DNA from: Shinella zoogloeoides
GTDB lineage: Bacteria > Pseudomonadota > Alphaproteobacteria > Rhizobiales > Rhizobiaceae
Assembly (NCBI RefSeq): GCF_020883495.1
Contig: NZ_CP086610.1
Location: forward strand, 1,097,501-1,161,500
DNA: 64,000 nt
Direction: 5' to 3'
Each line of letters opens with the position of its first letter. The stretch's first letter is position 1. Position numbers and translations under genes: made by a program. Positions 17,865-27,659 of the stretch are shown here, in pieces. The notes under the pieces are model-generated. The model saw only the letters and a list, made by a program, of their open reading frames with translations. It made no database searches and was not told the origin of the DNA.

Positions 17865-19055
17865 TTACTGGTTGGCCGTGACCGTGACGCCGAGGACCTG
17901 CGGAATGGTCTGCGGCGCGCCCATGGCGGCGCCCATGATCATCGGGAACGGCACCGGCTCCTTCGGCTCGGCGCTGATCTTCAGGTTCTTCGGGTCGTCG
18001 AGGAAGGTGGTGACGGCGGCGGAGATCTGGTTCTGCAGGTCGGGCATGTTGAGCTGCGCGACCATGATCGGCACGAGGCCCTTCAGCGACTGTGCCATCT
18101 GCTCGCCCGTCACACCCTGTTCGCTGCCGGCATATTCAAGCAGCTTCTTGGTGATGGAGGCGTCGTCGAAGGAGATCGAGGCATTGTTGAAGGTAAGCTG
18201 CTGGACGAGGCCCATCATGGCCATGCCCATGGCGGCGTTGGCTTCTTCCTTGTTCGGGTTGGATTCGGCGGTCTTCAGGGCTTCCTGCAGGTTCTTCAGG
18301 AAGTCGAGCGTGTAGCCGGAGAAGGCCAGCGTGATGTTGAGGCGGCCGATATCCTTGAAGTCGAAGGCATATTCGTCGACCGTCATCTTGCCGCTCGCCA
18401 GTTCCCAGCTACCGGACATGGAGACCTTGCCATCCAGCGAGTGGATGCCGAGCTTGTCCATGGTTTCCTTGGCCTTGGGGTCCTCGACCGAGCTCAGGTC
18501 CGCCTTGAGGTCGGACAGGGTGGCGTCGAATTCGAGGCCGGCGTCGCCGTCCATGCGGGTGATGTTCGCTTCCGCGCCGGACATGGAGAACACTTCCTTG
18601 CCCTTGCTGCTGACGCTGACCGGGCCGGCGGATGCCGATTCGTACATCAGGAGCGAATCGAGCGTGCCGGGAACGACCGTGCCGGGGATGACGACACCGG
18701 TGATGGCGAGGTCCTGCGCCGTGACCGTCGTGTCCGTTTCGGTGACGTTGATGTCTTCGAACGAAACGGTCTCGATCGTGTAGCCGCCTTCGCCGTCTTC
18801 CTCGACGCCGTCCATGGTGATCGTGCCGAGCTTGAACGGGGCTTCGGCGCCCGTGGCCTTCACTTCCACGCCTTCCAGGGTGACGGTCGAATCGTCGGCG
18901 GTAACGTTGGAGGAGGTGATGGATACGCCGCTGGTGGCATAGGTCGCGTTCAGCTTGGTCAGCAGATCCGCGCCATCGAGTGCGAAGGCGGGGCTTGCCA
19001 GGGTGGCGAGCGCTGCGCCGGCGAGGAGGGCGCGGAAATGGGAGGTGCGCATCAT
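17865..19055 (-). CDS. Conserved periplasmic protein of unknown function
   Basis: 396 residues from the ATG at 19055. Sec signal peptide MMRTSHFRALLAGAALATLASPAFA, cleavage after AFA. The mature protein is acidic and Thr/Ser/Val-rich, with many short beta-like repeats (SSNVTADDSTVTLEGVEV, then similar units such as TVTAQDLAITGV). It ends in a stretch with ALKTAESNPNKEEANAAMG and a final VTVTANQ. Some rhizobial proteins of this design are described as DUF945/AsmA-like substrates, but no family is claimed here. Probably a single-gene transcript, convergent with creD and divergent from parC. Confidence 0.7.
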   Translation of the reverse strand: MMRTSHFRALLAGAALATLASPAFALDGADLLTKLNATYATSGVSITSSNVTADDSTVTLEGVEVKATGAEAPFKLGTITMDGVEEDGEGGYTIETVSFEDINVTETDTTVTAQDLAITGVVIPGTVVPGTLDSLLMYESASAGPVSVSSKGKEVFSMSGAEANITRMDGDAGLEFDATLSDLKADLSSVEDPKAKETMDKLGIHSLDGKVSMSGSWELASGKMTVDEYAFDFKDIGRLNITLAFSGYTLDFLKNLQEALKTAESNPNKEEANAAMGMAMMGLVQQLTFNNASISFDDASITKKLLEYAGSEQGVTGEQMAQSLKGLVPIMVAQLNMPDLQNQISAAVTTFLDDPKNLKISAEPKEPVPFPMIMGAAMGAPQTIPQVLGVTVTANQ

Positions 19056-19266
19056 GAATAGGCTCTCTTTCTGGATTTCTTGGACGGCTGCCTTGCCGTT
19101 ACCGCTCCTATACGGGCGGCGCGGCAAATATATTCATGCCGCGCAGAGTTTCCATGGGATTCTCTGTTTCGGACGGGAGATTTCAAAGAAACGTCACGAA
19201 CCGCTATCCACAGCCCGATCGCCCGGTTTCCTTGCCGCGAATCGGCCGAGCGGCTAGTCAAGAGGG

Positions 19267-21519
19267 ATGGGACAAAACACTTTGCCGCCGGATGGCGGAG
19301 ACGACAACATCCTGCCGGTCGACCTCAAGGCGGCGCTGGAAGAGCGCTACCTTGCCTATGCGCTGTCGACCATCACCCAGCGCGCGCTGCCGGATGTGCG
19401 TGACGGCCTGAAGCCGGTCCATCGCCGCATCATCCACGCCATGAGCGAAATGGGCCTTCGGTCCAATTCTTCCTTCAAGAAATGCGCGCGTATCGTCGGC
19501 GACGTCATCGGTAAGTTCCACCCGCATGGCGACCAGTCGGTCTACGACGCGCTGGTACGCCTCGCGCAGGATTTCTCGCAGCGTTATCCCATCGTCGACG
19601 GGCAGGGCAATTTCGGCAATATCGACGGCGACAACGCCGCCGCCTACCGATACACCGAAGCGCGCATGACCGAGGTGGCGACGCTCCTGCTCGAGGGCAT
19701 CGACCAGGACGCCGTCGATTTCCGCAAGACCTACAACGAGGAGGACGAGGAGCCGGTCGTCCTGCCGGGCGCCTTCCCGAACCTTTTGGCCAACGGTTCT
19801 TCCGGCATCGCCGTCGGCATGGCGACCTCCATTCCCTCGCACAATGTCCATGAACTGTGCGACGCCGCGCTCCACCTCATCCGCAATCCCGAAGCGGATG
19901 TCGAAAAGCTGGTCGAGTTCGTGCAGGGCCCGGACCTGCCGACGGGCGGCATCATCATCGACAGCCGTGAAAGCATCGTCGAGGCCTACAAGACGGGTCG
20001 CGGCGGTTTTCGCGTGCGCTCCAAGTGGGAGACGGAAGACCTTGGCCGCGGCGGCTACCAGATCGTCGTCACCGAGATTCCCTATCAGGTGCAGAAGTCG
20101 CGCCTGATCGAGAAGATCGCCGAGCTGCTGATCGCCCGCAAGCTGCCGCTGCTGGAAGACATCCGCGACGAATCGGCCGAGGACGTGCGCATCGTGCTGG
20201 TGCCGAAGAGCCGCACCGTCGATCCGACGATCCTGATGGAATCGCTCTTCAAGCTCTCCGAGCTGGAGAGCCGCATTCCGCTCAACATGAACGTGCTCTC
20301 GATGGGGCGCGTGCCGAAGGTCATGGGTCTCAAGGACGTGCTCGTCGAGTGGCTGGCCCACCGGCGCGAAGTCCTGCAGCGCCGCTCGCGCCATCGCCTC
20401 GCCGCCATCGACCGCCGCCTGGAAATCCTCGGCGGCTACCTCGTCGCCTATCTCAACCTCGACGAGGTGATCCGCATCATCCGCGAGGAGGACGAGCCGA
20501 AGGTTTCCCTGATGGAGACCTTCTCGCTGACGGATGTGCAGGCCGAAGCGATCCTCAACATGCGCCTGCGCTCGCTGCGCAAGCTCGAGGAGTTCGAGAT
20601 CCGCACCGAATTCGACACGCTGTCGAAGGAGAAGGCGGAGATCGAGGCGCTGCTCGCTTCCGACGAGAAGCAGTGGCAGACCGTCGCCTGGGAAATCGGC
20701 GAGGTCCGCAAGAAATTCGCCAAGGCGACAGAGATCGGCCGCCGCCGCACCCAGTTCGCCAGCGCGCCGCAAGCCGATGTCGAGGCCATCCAGCAGGCCA
20801 TGATCGAGAAGGAGCCGGTCACGGTCGTCATCTCGGAGAAGGGCTGGATCCGCGCGCTGAAGGGCCATATCGCCGACACGTCCGGCCTCCAGTTCAAGGA
20901 GGGCGATGCGCTGAAGGTGGCCTTCCCGGCGCAGACGACGGACAAGGTGCTGATCGTCACGACGGGCGGCAAGGTCTATACCCTCGGCGCAGACAAGCTG
21001 CCCGGCGGACGAGGCCACGGCGAGCCGCTGCGCATCATGGTCGACATGGAGAACGATCAGGACGTGCTGACCGCCTTCGTGCACGATCCCGCGCGCAAGG
21101 TCATCGTCGCCTCGCAGGCCGGCAACGGCTTCGTCGTTGCGGAAACCGAGATGGTCGCCAATACCCGCAAGGGCAAGCAGGTGATGAATGTCGGCATGCC
21201 GGACGAGGCCAAGCTCGTCGTGCCGGTGCGCGGCGACCACGTCGCCGTCGTCGGCGAGAACCGCAAGATGCTGGTCTTCCCGCTGGTGCAGCTCCCGGAA
21301 ATGTCGCGCGGCAAGGGCGTGCGCCTGCAGCGCTACAAGGACGGCGGCGTTTCGGATATCCGCTGCTTCGCCATCGCCGACGGCCTGACCTGGGACGACA
21401 GCGCCGGCCGCAACTTCGTGCGCTCGAAGGAAGAACTCGCCGAATGGCTCGGCGACCGCGCCACCGCCGGCCGCACCGTGCCGAAGGGGTTCCCGCGGAG
21501 CGGCAAGTTCAGCGGTTGA
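19267..21519 (+). CDS. parC: DNA topoisomerase IV subunit A
   Basis: 750 residues, the alphaproteobacterial ParC length, shorter than typical GyrA. The winged-helix core holds the catalytic tyrosine in YRYTEARMT (Tyr129), which forms the 5'-phosphotyrosyl link. The quinolone-resistance region [14 protein letters not shown] lies near residues 83-97. The C-terminal beta-pinwheel domain (from about 520) has degenerate blades. With ParE (not in the window) it separates replicated chromosomes. Its stop abuts the convergent doc stop with no spacer. Confidence 0.96.
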   Translation: MGQNTLPPDGGDDNILPVDLKAALEERYLAYALSTITQRALPDVRDGLKPVHRRIIHAMSEMGLRSNSSFKKCARIVGDVIGKFHPHGDQSVYDALVRLAQDFSQRYPIVDGQGNFGNIDGDNAAAYRYTEARMTEVATLLLEGIDQDAVDFRKTYNEEDEEPVVLPGAFPNLLANGSSGIAVGMATSIPSHNVHELCDAALHLIRNPEADVEKLVEFVQGPDLPTGGIIIDSRESIVEAYKTGRGGFRVRSKWETEDLGRGGYQIVVTEIPYQVQKSRLIEKIAELLIARKLPLLEDIRDESAEDVRIVLVPKSRTVDPTILMESLFKLSELESRIPLNMNVLSMGRVPKVMGLKDVLVEWLAHRREVLQRRSRHRLAAIDRRLEILGGYLVAYLNLDEVIRIIREEDEPKVSLMETFSLTDVQAEAILNMRLRSLRKLEEFEIRTEFDTLSKEKAEIEALLASDEKQWQTVAWEIGEVRKKFAKATEIGRRRTQFASAPQADVEAIQQAMIEKEPVTVVISEKGWIRALKGHIADTSGLQFKEGDALKVAFPAQTTDKVLIVTTGGKVYTLGADKLPGGRGHGEPLRIMVDMENDQDVLTAFVHDPARKVIVASQAGNGFVVAETEMVANTRKGKQVMNVGMPDEAKLVVPVRGDHVAVVGENRKMLVFPLVQLPEMSRGKGVRLQRYKDGGVSDIRCFAIADGLTWDDSAGRNFVRSKEELAEWLGDRATAGRTVPKGFPRSGKFSG

Positions 21520-21909
21520 TCAGCCGGGATAGGGGACGCTGACGTCGCGCAGGAAGCGCGTCGCGCCCTCTTCGTCGATCTCGCCGGCAGCGACGGCGAG
21601 GACGAAGGTGTAAAGGATGGCTTCGTCGGTGGCGATCTCGAAGCCGTTGTCCATCAAGAAAACAGCGGTCGCAACAATGGCGATGCGCTTGTTGCCGTCG
21701 ACAAATGCATGGTTCTTTGCCAAGCCATACAGATAGGCGGCTGCAAGCTCGAAGATATCTTCGCAGCCGTAAAAGGCCTTGTTGACGGGCCGTGCCAGCG
21801 CTGACTCGAAAGCATTCTCATCACGCAGCCCGGCAGCGCCGCCGAAGCGCTGTATCTGGACATCATGAAGTCTTTCAACAAGCTGGCGTTCCAGAAAGAC
21901 GACGCTCAT
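21520..21909 (-). CDS. Doc-like (Fic-fold) toxin
   Basis: 129 residues, the size of Doc toxins. The Fic motif is KNHAFVDGNKRIA (HxFx[D/N]GNKR) near residues 61-73, with the catalytic His. In phage P1, Doc phosphorylates EF-Tu with this fold, and inactivating changes are not visible here. The N-terminal FLERQLVERLHDVQIQRFGG is typical of death-on-curing proteins. The ATG overlaps the antitoxin stop by four bases, giving the usual antitoxin-first order. The toxin stop touches the parC stop. Confidence 0.88.
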   Translation of the reverse strand: MSVVFLERQLVERLHDVQIQRFGGAAGLRDENAFESALARPVNKAFYGCEDIFELAAAYLYGLAKNHAFVDGNKRIAIVATAVFLMDNGFEIATDEAILYTFVLAVAAGEIDEEGATRFLRDVSVPYPG

Positions 21910-22127
21910 TCTGCAAGCTTCTTGAGCGTCACCTTGTAGCGATCCATGAATTTTTCGGCATGTGCAAGCTGCCGGTCGAAATCGCCTTCTGCCGCTGTAA
22001 GGATGAGTTTGCCGCCCTCGCTTGTCACGGTGACTTCATCACCCGCCTTGACCCCCATGCGGTCAAGCACGTCCTTCGGGATGATGATGCCTTCGGAATT
22101 GCCGATCTTGCGGATGGTGATGTTCAT
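21906..22127 (-). CDS. AbrB/MazE-type antitoxin
   Basis: 73 residues. The N-terminal SpoVT/AbrB swapped-hairpin DNA-binding domain is clear: ITIRKIGNSEGIIIPKDVL, then GDEVTVTSEGGKLILT. The C-terminal 25 residues (DRQLAHAEKFMDRYKVTLKKLAE) are charged and helical, as expected of a toxin-neutralising tail. Paired with the Doc toxin by a four-base overlap. It should repress its own operon through the GTTATAAC repeats just upstream. Confidence 0.88.
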   Translation of the reverse strand: MNITIRKIGNSEGIIIPKDVLDRMGVKAGDEVTVTSEGGKLILTAAEGDFDRQLAHAEKFMDRYKVTLKKLAE

Positions 22128-22138
22128 GGCCTTGCTCC

Positions 22139-22157
22139 GTTATAACCAAGTTATAAC
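22139..22157. promoter_or_regulatory. Tandem GTTATAAC operator of the toxin-antitoxin operon
   Basis: Two identical 8-bp palindromes GTTATAAC (22139-22146 and 22150-22157) are separated by three bases, one helical turn apart centre to centre, starting 12 bases upstream of the antitoxin ATG. This fits cooperative binding by two AbrB-fold dimers. The TATAAC core may also serve as the -10 element. Confidence 0.6.
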
Positions 22158-22180
22158 ATGGCTGCCGGCCGCTCGCAATC

Positions 22181-23098
22181 TCACCCCGTAAACGGAAACT
22201 CCGCCGCCGCGTCGTCCTCCCTCGCGGCGCGGGCCTTCGAGCGCATTTGCCAGATCGAATGGGCGAGGAGCGCGAGGATGAGGATCGAGCCGCCGATGAG
22301 GGTCTGGGTGGTTGGCGTCTCGGAGAAGACGATCCAGACCCAGATGGGGGCGAGAACCGTTTCCAGAAGGTAGAACATGCCGACTTCCGGGGCGGAGAGG
22401 AAGCGCGGGCCCGTCGCCAGACAGAAGAAGGCGAGGGGGATCATGATGAGGCCGTTGAATAGGATGAAGCCGGGATGGGCGATCTGGAAGCCTGCTTCGG
22501 GCAGCAGGAGCAGCGCGGCTATACCGGGGAAAATGGCGGTGACGAGGGGCACGAAGCCCATGTCCAGGCGGGTGTGACGGCTGAGCGTGATGGCCGAGGC
22601 GAGCAGGAAGGCGGAGCAGGCCGCCATGGCGTCGCCGAAGAAATTGCCGCTTTCCAGACCGTCATGCACGATCAGCGCCACGCCCGCGACCATCGCTCCC
22701 ATGGTCAGAAGCGTCGCGTTCGAGGGGCGCTCGCCAAGGAAGATCCAGGAAAGGATCGCCGCGAACATCGATGTAAAGGCGAGGATGAACACGACATTCG
22801 CCGTGGAGGTGTTGAACACCGCCAGCATGAAGGTCAGCGAGTTGATGCCGTAGAGAATGCCGATCAGGAGGCCGATGGGGCCGGGGATCAGCGCCATGCG
22901 CTTGCCGAGCGCGAAGCGGACGACGGACCAGGCCAGCAGGGCGACCACGAAGGTCGCGATGCTGCGCGTCGCCAGCACCGACCAGACCTCGCCATCGGAC
23001 AGGCGGATCAGCGGAATATCGAAGGAGAGGGACAGGCCGCCGATGGCGGTGATGAGAAGACCCTTGCGGTGAAGGGCGGGATCGCTTGCTGGGGGCAC
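22181..23098 (-). CDS. EamA/DMT family transporter
   Basis: 305 residues with ten predicted membrane helices in two homologous five-helix halves, the EamA (drug/metabolite transporter) layout. The loop WIFLGERPSNATLLTMGAMVAGV is the typical end of the first repeat, and the matching end of the second is WIVFSETPTTQTLIGGSILILAL. Substrate unknown. It lies between the toxin-antitoxin pair and bpt on the same strand, but its start is only 18 bases from the bpt stop, so it may be cotranscribed with bpt. Confidence 0.88.
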   Translation of the reverse strand: MPPASDPALHRKGLLITAIGGLSLSFDIPLIRLSDGEVWSVLATRSIATFVVALLAWSVVRFALGKRMALIPGPIGLLIGILYGINSLTFMLAVFNTSTANVVFILAFTSMFAAILSWIFLGERPSNATLLTMGAMVAGVALIVHDGLESGNFFGDAMAACSAFLLASAITLSRHTRLDMGFVPLVTAIFPGIAALLLLPEAGFQIAHPGFILFNGLIMIPLAFFCLATGPRFLSAPEVGMFYLLETVLAPIWVWIVFSETPTTQTLIGGSILILALLAHSIWQMRSKARAAREDDAAAEFPFTG

Positions 23099-23116
23099 GT
23101 CGGAACCGATTCTGGC

Positions 23117-23881
23117 TTATTTCGCGGGATTTTCGCCATCATAGCGCTCCCAGCCGCGCGGCATCAGGTGCTCCTGCGGCAAAAACTTCGTTTTGTAGTC
23201 CATTTTTCGCGATCCCTTGACCCAGTAGCCGAGATAGACGTGCGGCAGGCCGAGCTGCCGAGCGCGGCGGATGTGGTCGAGAATCATGAACGTGCCGAGC
23301 GAGCGGTGGGAAAGGTTCGGGTTGTAGAAGGAATAGACCATGGAAAGCCCGTCGCCCATGCGGTCGGTGAGCGCGACGGCGACCAGTTCGCCCTGCGGGC
23401 GCTCCCTGAGGCCCGCGCCTTCCTCGCGCACACGATATTCGATGACCTTGGTGTTCACGTGGGTGTCTTCCACCATCATCGCATAGTCGAGCACCGACAT
23501 GTCCGACATGCCGCCCTTCTGGTGGCGGGCGTCGAGATAATGGCGGAACAGCGAATATTGCTCGCTGGAAGGCTCGGCCGGATATTCTCGGGAAACAAGG
23601 TCGGCATTGTCCGCCAGTACCCGGCGCATGGTGCGGCGCGGCTTGAACTCGTTGACCAGGATGCGCACGGAAATGCAGGCGCGGCAGGTCTCGCAGGCCG
23701 GGCGATAGGCGATGTTCTGCGAACGGCGGAAGCCGCCCTGCGTGAGGAGGTCGTTGAGTTCCGGCGCGCGCTCGCCCACCAGATGCGTAAACACCTTCCT
23801 CTCCATCTCCTGCGGCAGGTAGGGGCAAGCCGCCGGCGCGGTGAGATAGAACTGCGGAGAGGATGTTGCCTGCGTATTCAT
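23117..23881 (-). CDS. bpt: Aspartate/glutamate leucyltransferase (L/F-independent N-end rule enzyme)
   Basis: 254 residues from the ATG at 23881 ([23 protein letters not shown]), the start used throughout rhizobia. Bpt moves leucine from charged tRNA to N-terminal Asp or Glu of proteins and so marks them for ClpAPS. It has the ATE-type N-terminal CPYLP and [11 protein letters not shown] cysteines and the GNAT-like C-terminal part, with [18 protein letters not shown] near residues 215-232. An in-frame start at 23920 adds 13 residues unlike the family. Confidence 0.93.
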   Translation of the reverse strand: MNTQATSSPQFYLTAPAACPYLPQEMERKVFTHLVGERAPELNDLLTQGGFRRSQNIAYRPACETCRACISVRILVNEFKPRRTMRRVLADNADLVSREYPAEPSSEQYSLFRHYLDARHQKGGMSDMSVLDYAMMVEDTHVNTKVIEYRVREEGAGLRERPQGELVAVALTDRMGDGLSMVYSFYNPNLSHRSLGTFMILDHIRRARQLGLPHVYLGYWVKGSRKMDYKTKFLPQEHLMPRGWERYDGENPAK

Positions 23882-23981
23882 CAGCCGTGAAGCGACTCCG
23901 TCGCCGTGTGACATTTCCAAGCCGGTAGGATTGGCCTAGTTCGGGAAAAGGTCAACTGGCGCGCCGCAGGTTTCGGCGCGC

Positions 23982-24446
23982 TCAGTAGCGGTCGCGCCGA
24001 ACCATCACGGTGCCGAGCAGCAGGTCGTGCAGCAGGCGGCCGCGGTCGGTGAAGAGGCCGACGAGCACGATGAAGGGCGTCAGCAGCGCATTGCCGATCC
24101 AGAACAGCACGAGATGCACGACCGCCGTCAGGAAATCGACCGGCCGGCCGTCCACGCGGGCAAGCGCAAGGCCCATCACGTTCATGCCGGCGCTCGCCTG
24201 GCTCGGCCCGCCCATCGTCAGGCCGAAATAGAGCATGGCGACGATGGCGAAGAGCGCCGGATAGAGGAAGAAGCCGAGGCCGAAGGTCAGGATGCCGAGG
24301 AAGAAGACCACGACGGCGGCCGGAATCCAGAGCAGGGCGATGATCGCATAGTCGATCAGGAACGCGAAAATCCGCCGCGACAGCACGCCGCGATAGGCCT
24401 GCCAGTCCGTCGTCGGAACCCGCGTTTCGTTGAAATCAGCGCTCAT
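23982..24446 (-). CDS. RDD family membrane protein
   Basis: 154 residues from the ATG at 24446, chosen for its GGAG site eight bases upstream; the open frame continues further but without a site. Three to four membrane helices. The family's Arg in helix 1 appears in VLSRRIFAFLIDY, and the loop with two Asp residues is at GLFTDRGRLLHDLLLGTVMV near the C-terminus. RDD proteins are small membrane proteins, some linked to ion or compatible-solute transport; the role here is unknown. Confidence 0.85.
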   Translation of the reverse strand: MSADFNETRVPTTDWQAYRGVLSRRIFAFLIDYAIIALLWIPAAVVVFFLGILTFGLGFFLYPALFAIVAMLYFGLTMGGPSQASAGMNVMGLALARVDGRPVDFLTAVVHLVLFWIGNALLTPFIVLVGLFTDRGRLLHDLLLGTVMVRRDRY

Positions 24447-24604
24447 CTGCCGGTCTCCTGAATGGAACATGGCTTTCATATGGGAATGTCTTTGGGGGAA
24501 AACAACATGTCTGGCCAACAGGCGGTCTCTGGGCGTGACGATGATAGAACGGGCGAGGGGAGGCCTCCAACCGGCTGCCCCGTACATTCGAAACGGAGAT
24601 AATC

Positions 24605-25126
24605 ATGAAACTGTCGGAAAATACCCCGTGGCTGCTCGTCGGCGGCGACTTGCGCAAGGATGCACCCTACTTCGTGCCTCTCGGCTTTCTGGTGGCCGTT
24701 CTTCAGGTCGTCGGCTACGGCTATTTCAACAAGGCAAACTGGGGCGAAACCCTGCTGCTGGAGCATCTTGCTTTTCATTCTACGGCATTCTCGATTCTAT
24801 TCCTGTGGGGTGGAAGGCTCCTCCTGATTTGGCAGGGTAAGCGGCGTGGGATGGCATATCTGGATGCCATGATTACCAACGTGGCGAATAGAGCCGTCGG
24901 CTTCGCTTCGGTGGCGGCTTGCGTCATTTTCGGGTTTGCGATCGTGCCCGGGATATCCGGCGCCTTCTGGCATGCCGGCATGTTCATGCTTTGCAGCTTC
25001 TACTTCGTCTGCCTCGCCGAGGTTGCAGCGAATCCGTTACTCGGAAAGGGCGACTCGAAAGCCCATCCCATTGCGCTGGGAGTGATCATCGGCATGCCGT
25101 TTGCGCTGTCGCGGATCGCGTTCTAA
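24605..25126 (+). CDS. Hypothetical membrane protein
   Basis: 173 residues with four to five hydrophobic helices (for example FVPLGFLVAVLQVVGYGYF and ILFLWGGRLLLIW) and short charged loops such as QGKRRGMAYLD. No family recognised. It is divergent from the RDD gene and convergent with hemB; the stop lies 13 bases from the hemB stop. Codon use looks slightly more relaxed than its neighbours. The reading frame itself is well supported by length and by the hydrophobic periodicity. Confidence 0.6.
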   Translation: MKLSENTPWLLVGGDLRKDAPYFVPLGFLVAVLQVVGYGYFNKANWGETLLLEHLAFHSTAFSILFLWGGRLLLIWQGKRRGMAYLDAMITNVANRAVGFASVAACVIFGFAIVPGISGAFWHAGMFMLCSFYFVCLAEVAANPLLGKGDSKAHPIALGVIIGMPFALSRIAF

Positions 25127-25139
25127 CCTCGAAGGGCAC

Positions 25140-26144
25140 TCAGCCCTTCTTGGCCAGATACCGCGCCACATCCATGGCGAAATAGCTGAGGATGCCGTCG
25201 CAGCCGGCGCGCTTGAAGGCGAGGAGGGTTTCCAGCATCACGCGCTCGCCGTCGATCCAGCCGTTCATCGCGGCGGCCTTGACCTGGCTATACTCGCCCG
25301 AGACCTGATAGGCGAAGACCGGCAGGCCGAAGGCCTCCTTCATGCGCCAACAGATGTCGAGATAGGGAAGGCCGGGCTTGACCATCAGCATGTCCGCGCC
25401 TTCCTCGACGTCGAGCGCGGCGTCGCGCATCGCCTCGGTGCCGTTGGCCGGGTCGATATAATAGGTCTTCTTGTCGCCCTTCAGCAGGCCGCCGGTGCCG
25501 ATGGCGTCGCGATAGGGGCCGTAGAAGGCGGAGGCGAATTTCGTGGCGTAGGACATGATGCCGACATTCTGGTGCCCGCTCGCGTCGAGCGCACGGCGGA
25601 TCGCGCCGATGCGTCCGTCCATCATCTCGGAAGGCGCGATGATGTCGGAGCCGGCATCGGCCTGGATGACGGCGGCGCGCGCCACCAGCTCGACCGTCTC
25701 GTCATTGGCGATGACCTCGCCGCGCAGCACGCCGTCATGGCCGTGGCTGGTGAAGGGATCGAGCGCCACGTCGGTGATGACGCCGATATTCGGCACGGCC
25801 TTCTTGATGGCGCGCGTCGCCGCGTTGATGAGGTTGTCGCTTTCCAGACTGTTCGAGCCGGTCTCGTCGCGCAGATGCATCTCGACATTGGGGAAGGTGG
25901 CGATGGCGGGGATGCCGAGATCAGCCGCTTCCTTCGCCGCCTCGACGAGCCTGTCCACGCTCATGCGGTTGACGCCGGGCATGGCGGCGACCGGATCGAC
26001 GACATTCGTGCCGGGCACGACGAAGACCGGCCAGATGAGATCGTCGACCGTCAGGCGGCTTTCCTGCACCAGCCGCCGCGTCCAGTCGGCCTTGCGGTTG
26101 CGCCGCATGCGTCGGCCGCCGGTGATCTCGTCAACGATATTCAT
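25140..26144 (-). CDS. hemB: Delta-aminolevulinic acid dehydratase (porphobilinogen synthase)
   Basis: 334 residues from the ATG at 26144, preceded by AAGGAA; the longer frame to 26183 is less likely. It condenses two 5-aminolevulinate molecules to porphobilinogen in haem synthesis. The two active-site lysines lie in SYATKFASAFYGP and LMVKPGLPYLD. The metal-ligand region reads with Asp rather than the Cys triad (FTSHGHDGVLR), the Mg-dependent type common in alphaproteobacteria. The N-terminal GGRRMRRNRKADWTRRLV is the oligomer arm. Confidence 0.96.
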   Translation of the reverse strand: MNIVDEITGGRRMRRNRKADWTRRLVQESRLTVDDLIWPVFVVPGTNVVDPVAAMPGVNRMSVDRLVEAAKEAADLGIPAIATFPNVEMHLRDETGSNSLESDNLINAATRAIKKAVPNIGVITDVALDPFTSHGHDGVLRGEVIANDETVELVARAAVIQADAGSDIIAPSEMMDGRIGAIRRALDASGHQNVGIMSYATKFASAFYGPYRDAIGTGGLLKGDKKTYYIDPANGTEAMRDAALDVEEGADMLMVKPGLPYLDICWRMKEAFGLPVFAYQVSGEYSQVKAAAMNGWIDGERVMLETLLAFKRAGCDGILSYFAMDVARYLAKKG

Positions 26145-26299
26145 GATGCCGTTTCCTTGCGTGGATGCGTTTTCCGCCTCCATATCACGCCGGCCCGGTC
26201 AATCAAATCGGGTGGCGTCGGCCGCGCTGCGGCATATGGCCGTGCATGACATGCGGTTGCGGGCTTTATGCCGGCCGGCCTTGCCCTTACTGTCCGCGG

Positions 26300-26737
26300 A
26301 TGGTTGCTGATTCTGCCAAAGGCCCAAGGCCAAGCCTGACCGAAACGCTGTTCATGCTGTTCCTGCGGCTGGTGGCGGTCGCCGCGCTTTGGTTCGCCGT
26401 GCAATACTGGGCGATGCTGACCGGCCTCTCCGTCGAGGGCAAGGGGCGCTTCGACCTGCTGCCGCCGGCCTGGAAGGCGGCCGCCACGGCGCTTGCCGTG
26501 CTCTTTCCCGTCGCGGCGGTGGGCTTGTGGCTTCTGGTCTCCTGGGGGCGGGTGATCTGGCTTATCGCGGCGGCGACCGAGATCGCCATGCACGAGCTCT
26601 ATCCGTCCATTTTCGGCATCAACCGGCTGCTGGTTCTGATGCACCTTGCCGTCGCCGCGCTCTTCGTTCTTTTCCGCCTTGCGCTGTTCGTCCAGCGCCG
26701 TCGACAGGCGCGGGCGGTAAGAACTGATTCACCGTGA
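26300..26737 (+). CDS. DUF6163-type membrane protein
   Basis: 145 residues from the ATG at 26300; an open frame begins at 26165 but the added part is Cys/Pro-rich and lacks a ribosome site. About four membrane helices (LFLRLVAVAALWFAVQYWA is the first) and a conserved-looking AATEIAMHELYPSIFG loop. Proteins like this sit between hemB and ldtR in many rhizobia, which is why the DUF6163 label is used; function unknown. It lies 130 bases upstream of ldtR. Confidence 0.75.
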   Translation: MVADSAKGPRPSLTETLFMLFLRLVAVAALWFAVQYWAMLTGLSVEGKGRFDLLPPAWKAAATALAVLFPVAAVGLWLLVSWGRVIWLIAAATEIAMHELYPSIFGINRLLVLMHLAVAALFVLFRLALFVQRRRQARAVRTDSP

Positions 26738-26867
26738 GACAGGGTCGCCTTCCGGTAAGGCGCTGTTAAGGCTGCGGTTTAAGTAGAATTTTAGATGCAT
26801 TCGTTAGGTTCTCACTCAAGGCGGGAAAACAAACCACACCGCCAAACAAAACAGTGAGGCAGTAACA

Positions 26868-27380
26868 ATGAACACCAAGATCAAGCAGCAGCAGGTCCCC
26901 GCCGTCGATCCGCAGGAAGACGCGATCCGTAACCTCTACCTCGAATCCCTTCACCTCGTCGAACGCCTGCACCGCCGCCTGCTCGACGTCATCAAGGACG
27001 AATTCGACCGCGCCGGCCGCTCCGACGTCAACGCCGTCCAGGCGCTTCTCCTCTTCAATATCGGCAACTCGGAACTGACCGCCGGTGAGCTTCGTTCGCG
27101 CGGCTACTATCTCGGCTCGAACGTCTCCTACAACGTCAAGAAGCTGGTCGATCTCGGCTTCATCAACCATCAGCGTTCGCGCATCGACCGCCGCTCCGTC
27201 CGCATCAGCCTGACGGAAACCGGCCAGGAGATCGCCGAGACCGTCGCCAAGCTCTATGAGCGCCATATCGGCTCGATCCAGAAGGTCGGCGGCATCGGCG
27301 AAGGCGAATTCAACCAGATGAACAAGCTCCTGCAGCGCCTCGACCGCTTCTGGAACGACTCGATCCTCTACCGCCTGTAA
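26868..27380 (+). CDS. ldtR: MarR-family transcriptional regulator LdtR
   Basis: 170 residues. The winged helix-turn-helix is in the middle (SELTAGELRSRGYYLGSNVSYNVKKLVDLGFINHQRSRIDRRSV region; recognition helix SNVSYNVKKL). The N-terminal EDAIRNLYLESLHLVERLHRRL forms the dimer helices. The sequence matches LdtR, described in Liberibacter and Sinorhizobium as the regulator of an L,D-transpeptidase gene and osmotic tolerance. The neighbour downstream is that transpeptidase, so local control is likely. A terminator-like hairpin separates them. Confidence 0.92.
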   Translation: MNTKIKQQQVPAVDPQEDAIRNLYLESLHLVERLHRRLLDVIKDEFDRAGRSDVNAVQALLLFNIGNSELTAGELRSRGYYLGSNVSYNVKKLVDLGFINHQRSRIDRRSVRISLTETGQEIAETVAKLYERHIGSIQKVGGIGEGEFNQMNKLLQRLDRFWNDSILYRL

Positions 27381-27404
27381 TCGGCGCCGTTTCCGACCTC
27401 CTCC

Positions 27405-27447
27405 GAAAGCCGGCCGCGTTCCCTGCGCGTCCGGCTTTTCACGTTTT
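27405..27447 (+). terminator. Candidate terminator after ldtR
   Basis: Stem GAAAGCCGG / CCGGCTTTTC with a 17-base loop, ending in TTTTC ACGTTTTC. The loop is long and the T-run broken, so moderate support only. Confidence 0.45.
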
Positions 27448-27659
27448 CGTGCAGGGCGCGCGCCGTGCCGGAAGGCCCCGAGACACGAATTGGCCATATT
27501 GCTGTGACACCCGGACGATGGGCTTAGGTATGCGCGGGCGGCAGGGCCGGTTTGCGTTTGTTAACCCTGTTCGTGATAGCTGCATCGGGTATGGACCTTG
27601 GGTCTCGTGCCCAGGCGCACCCGCCGCTTTGAACGGCGTCTCAGGAGATGGTAGGATTG

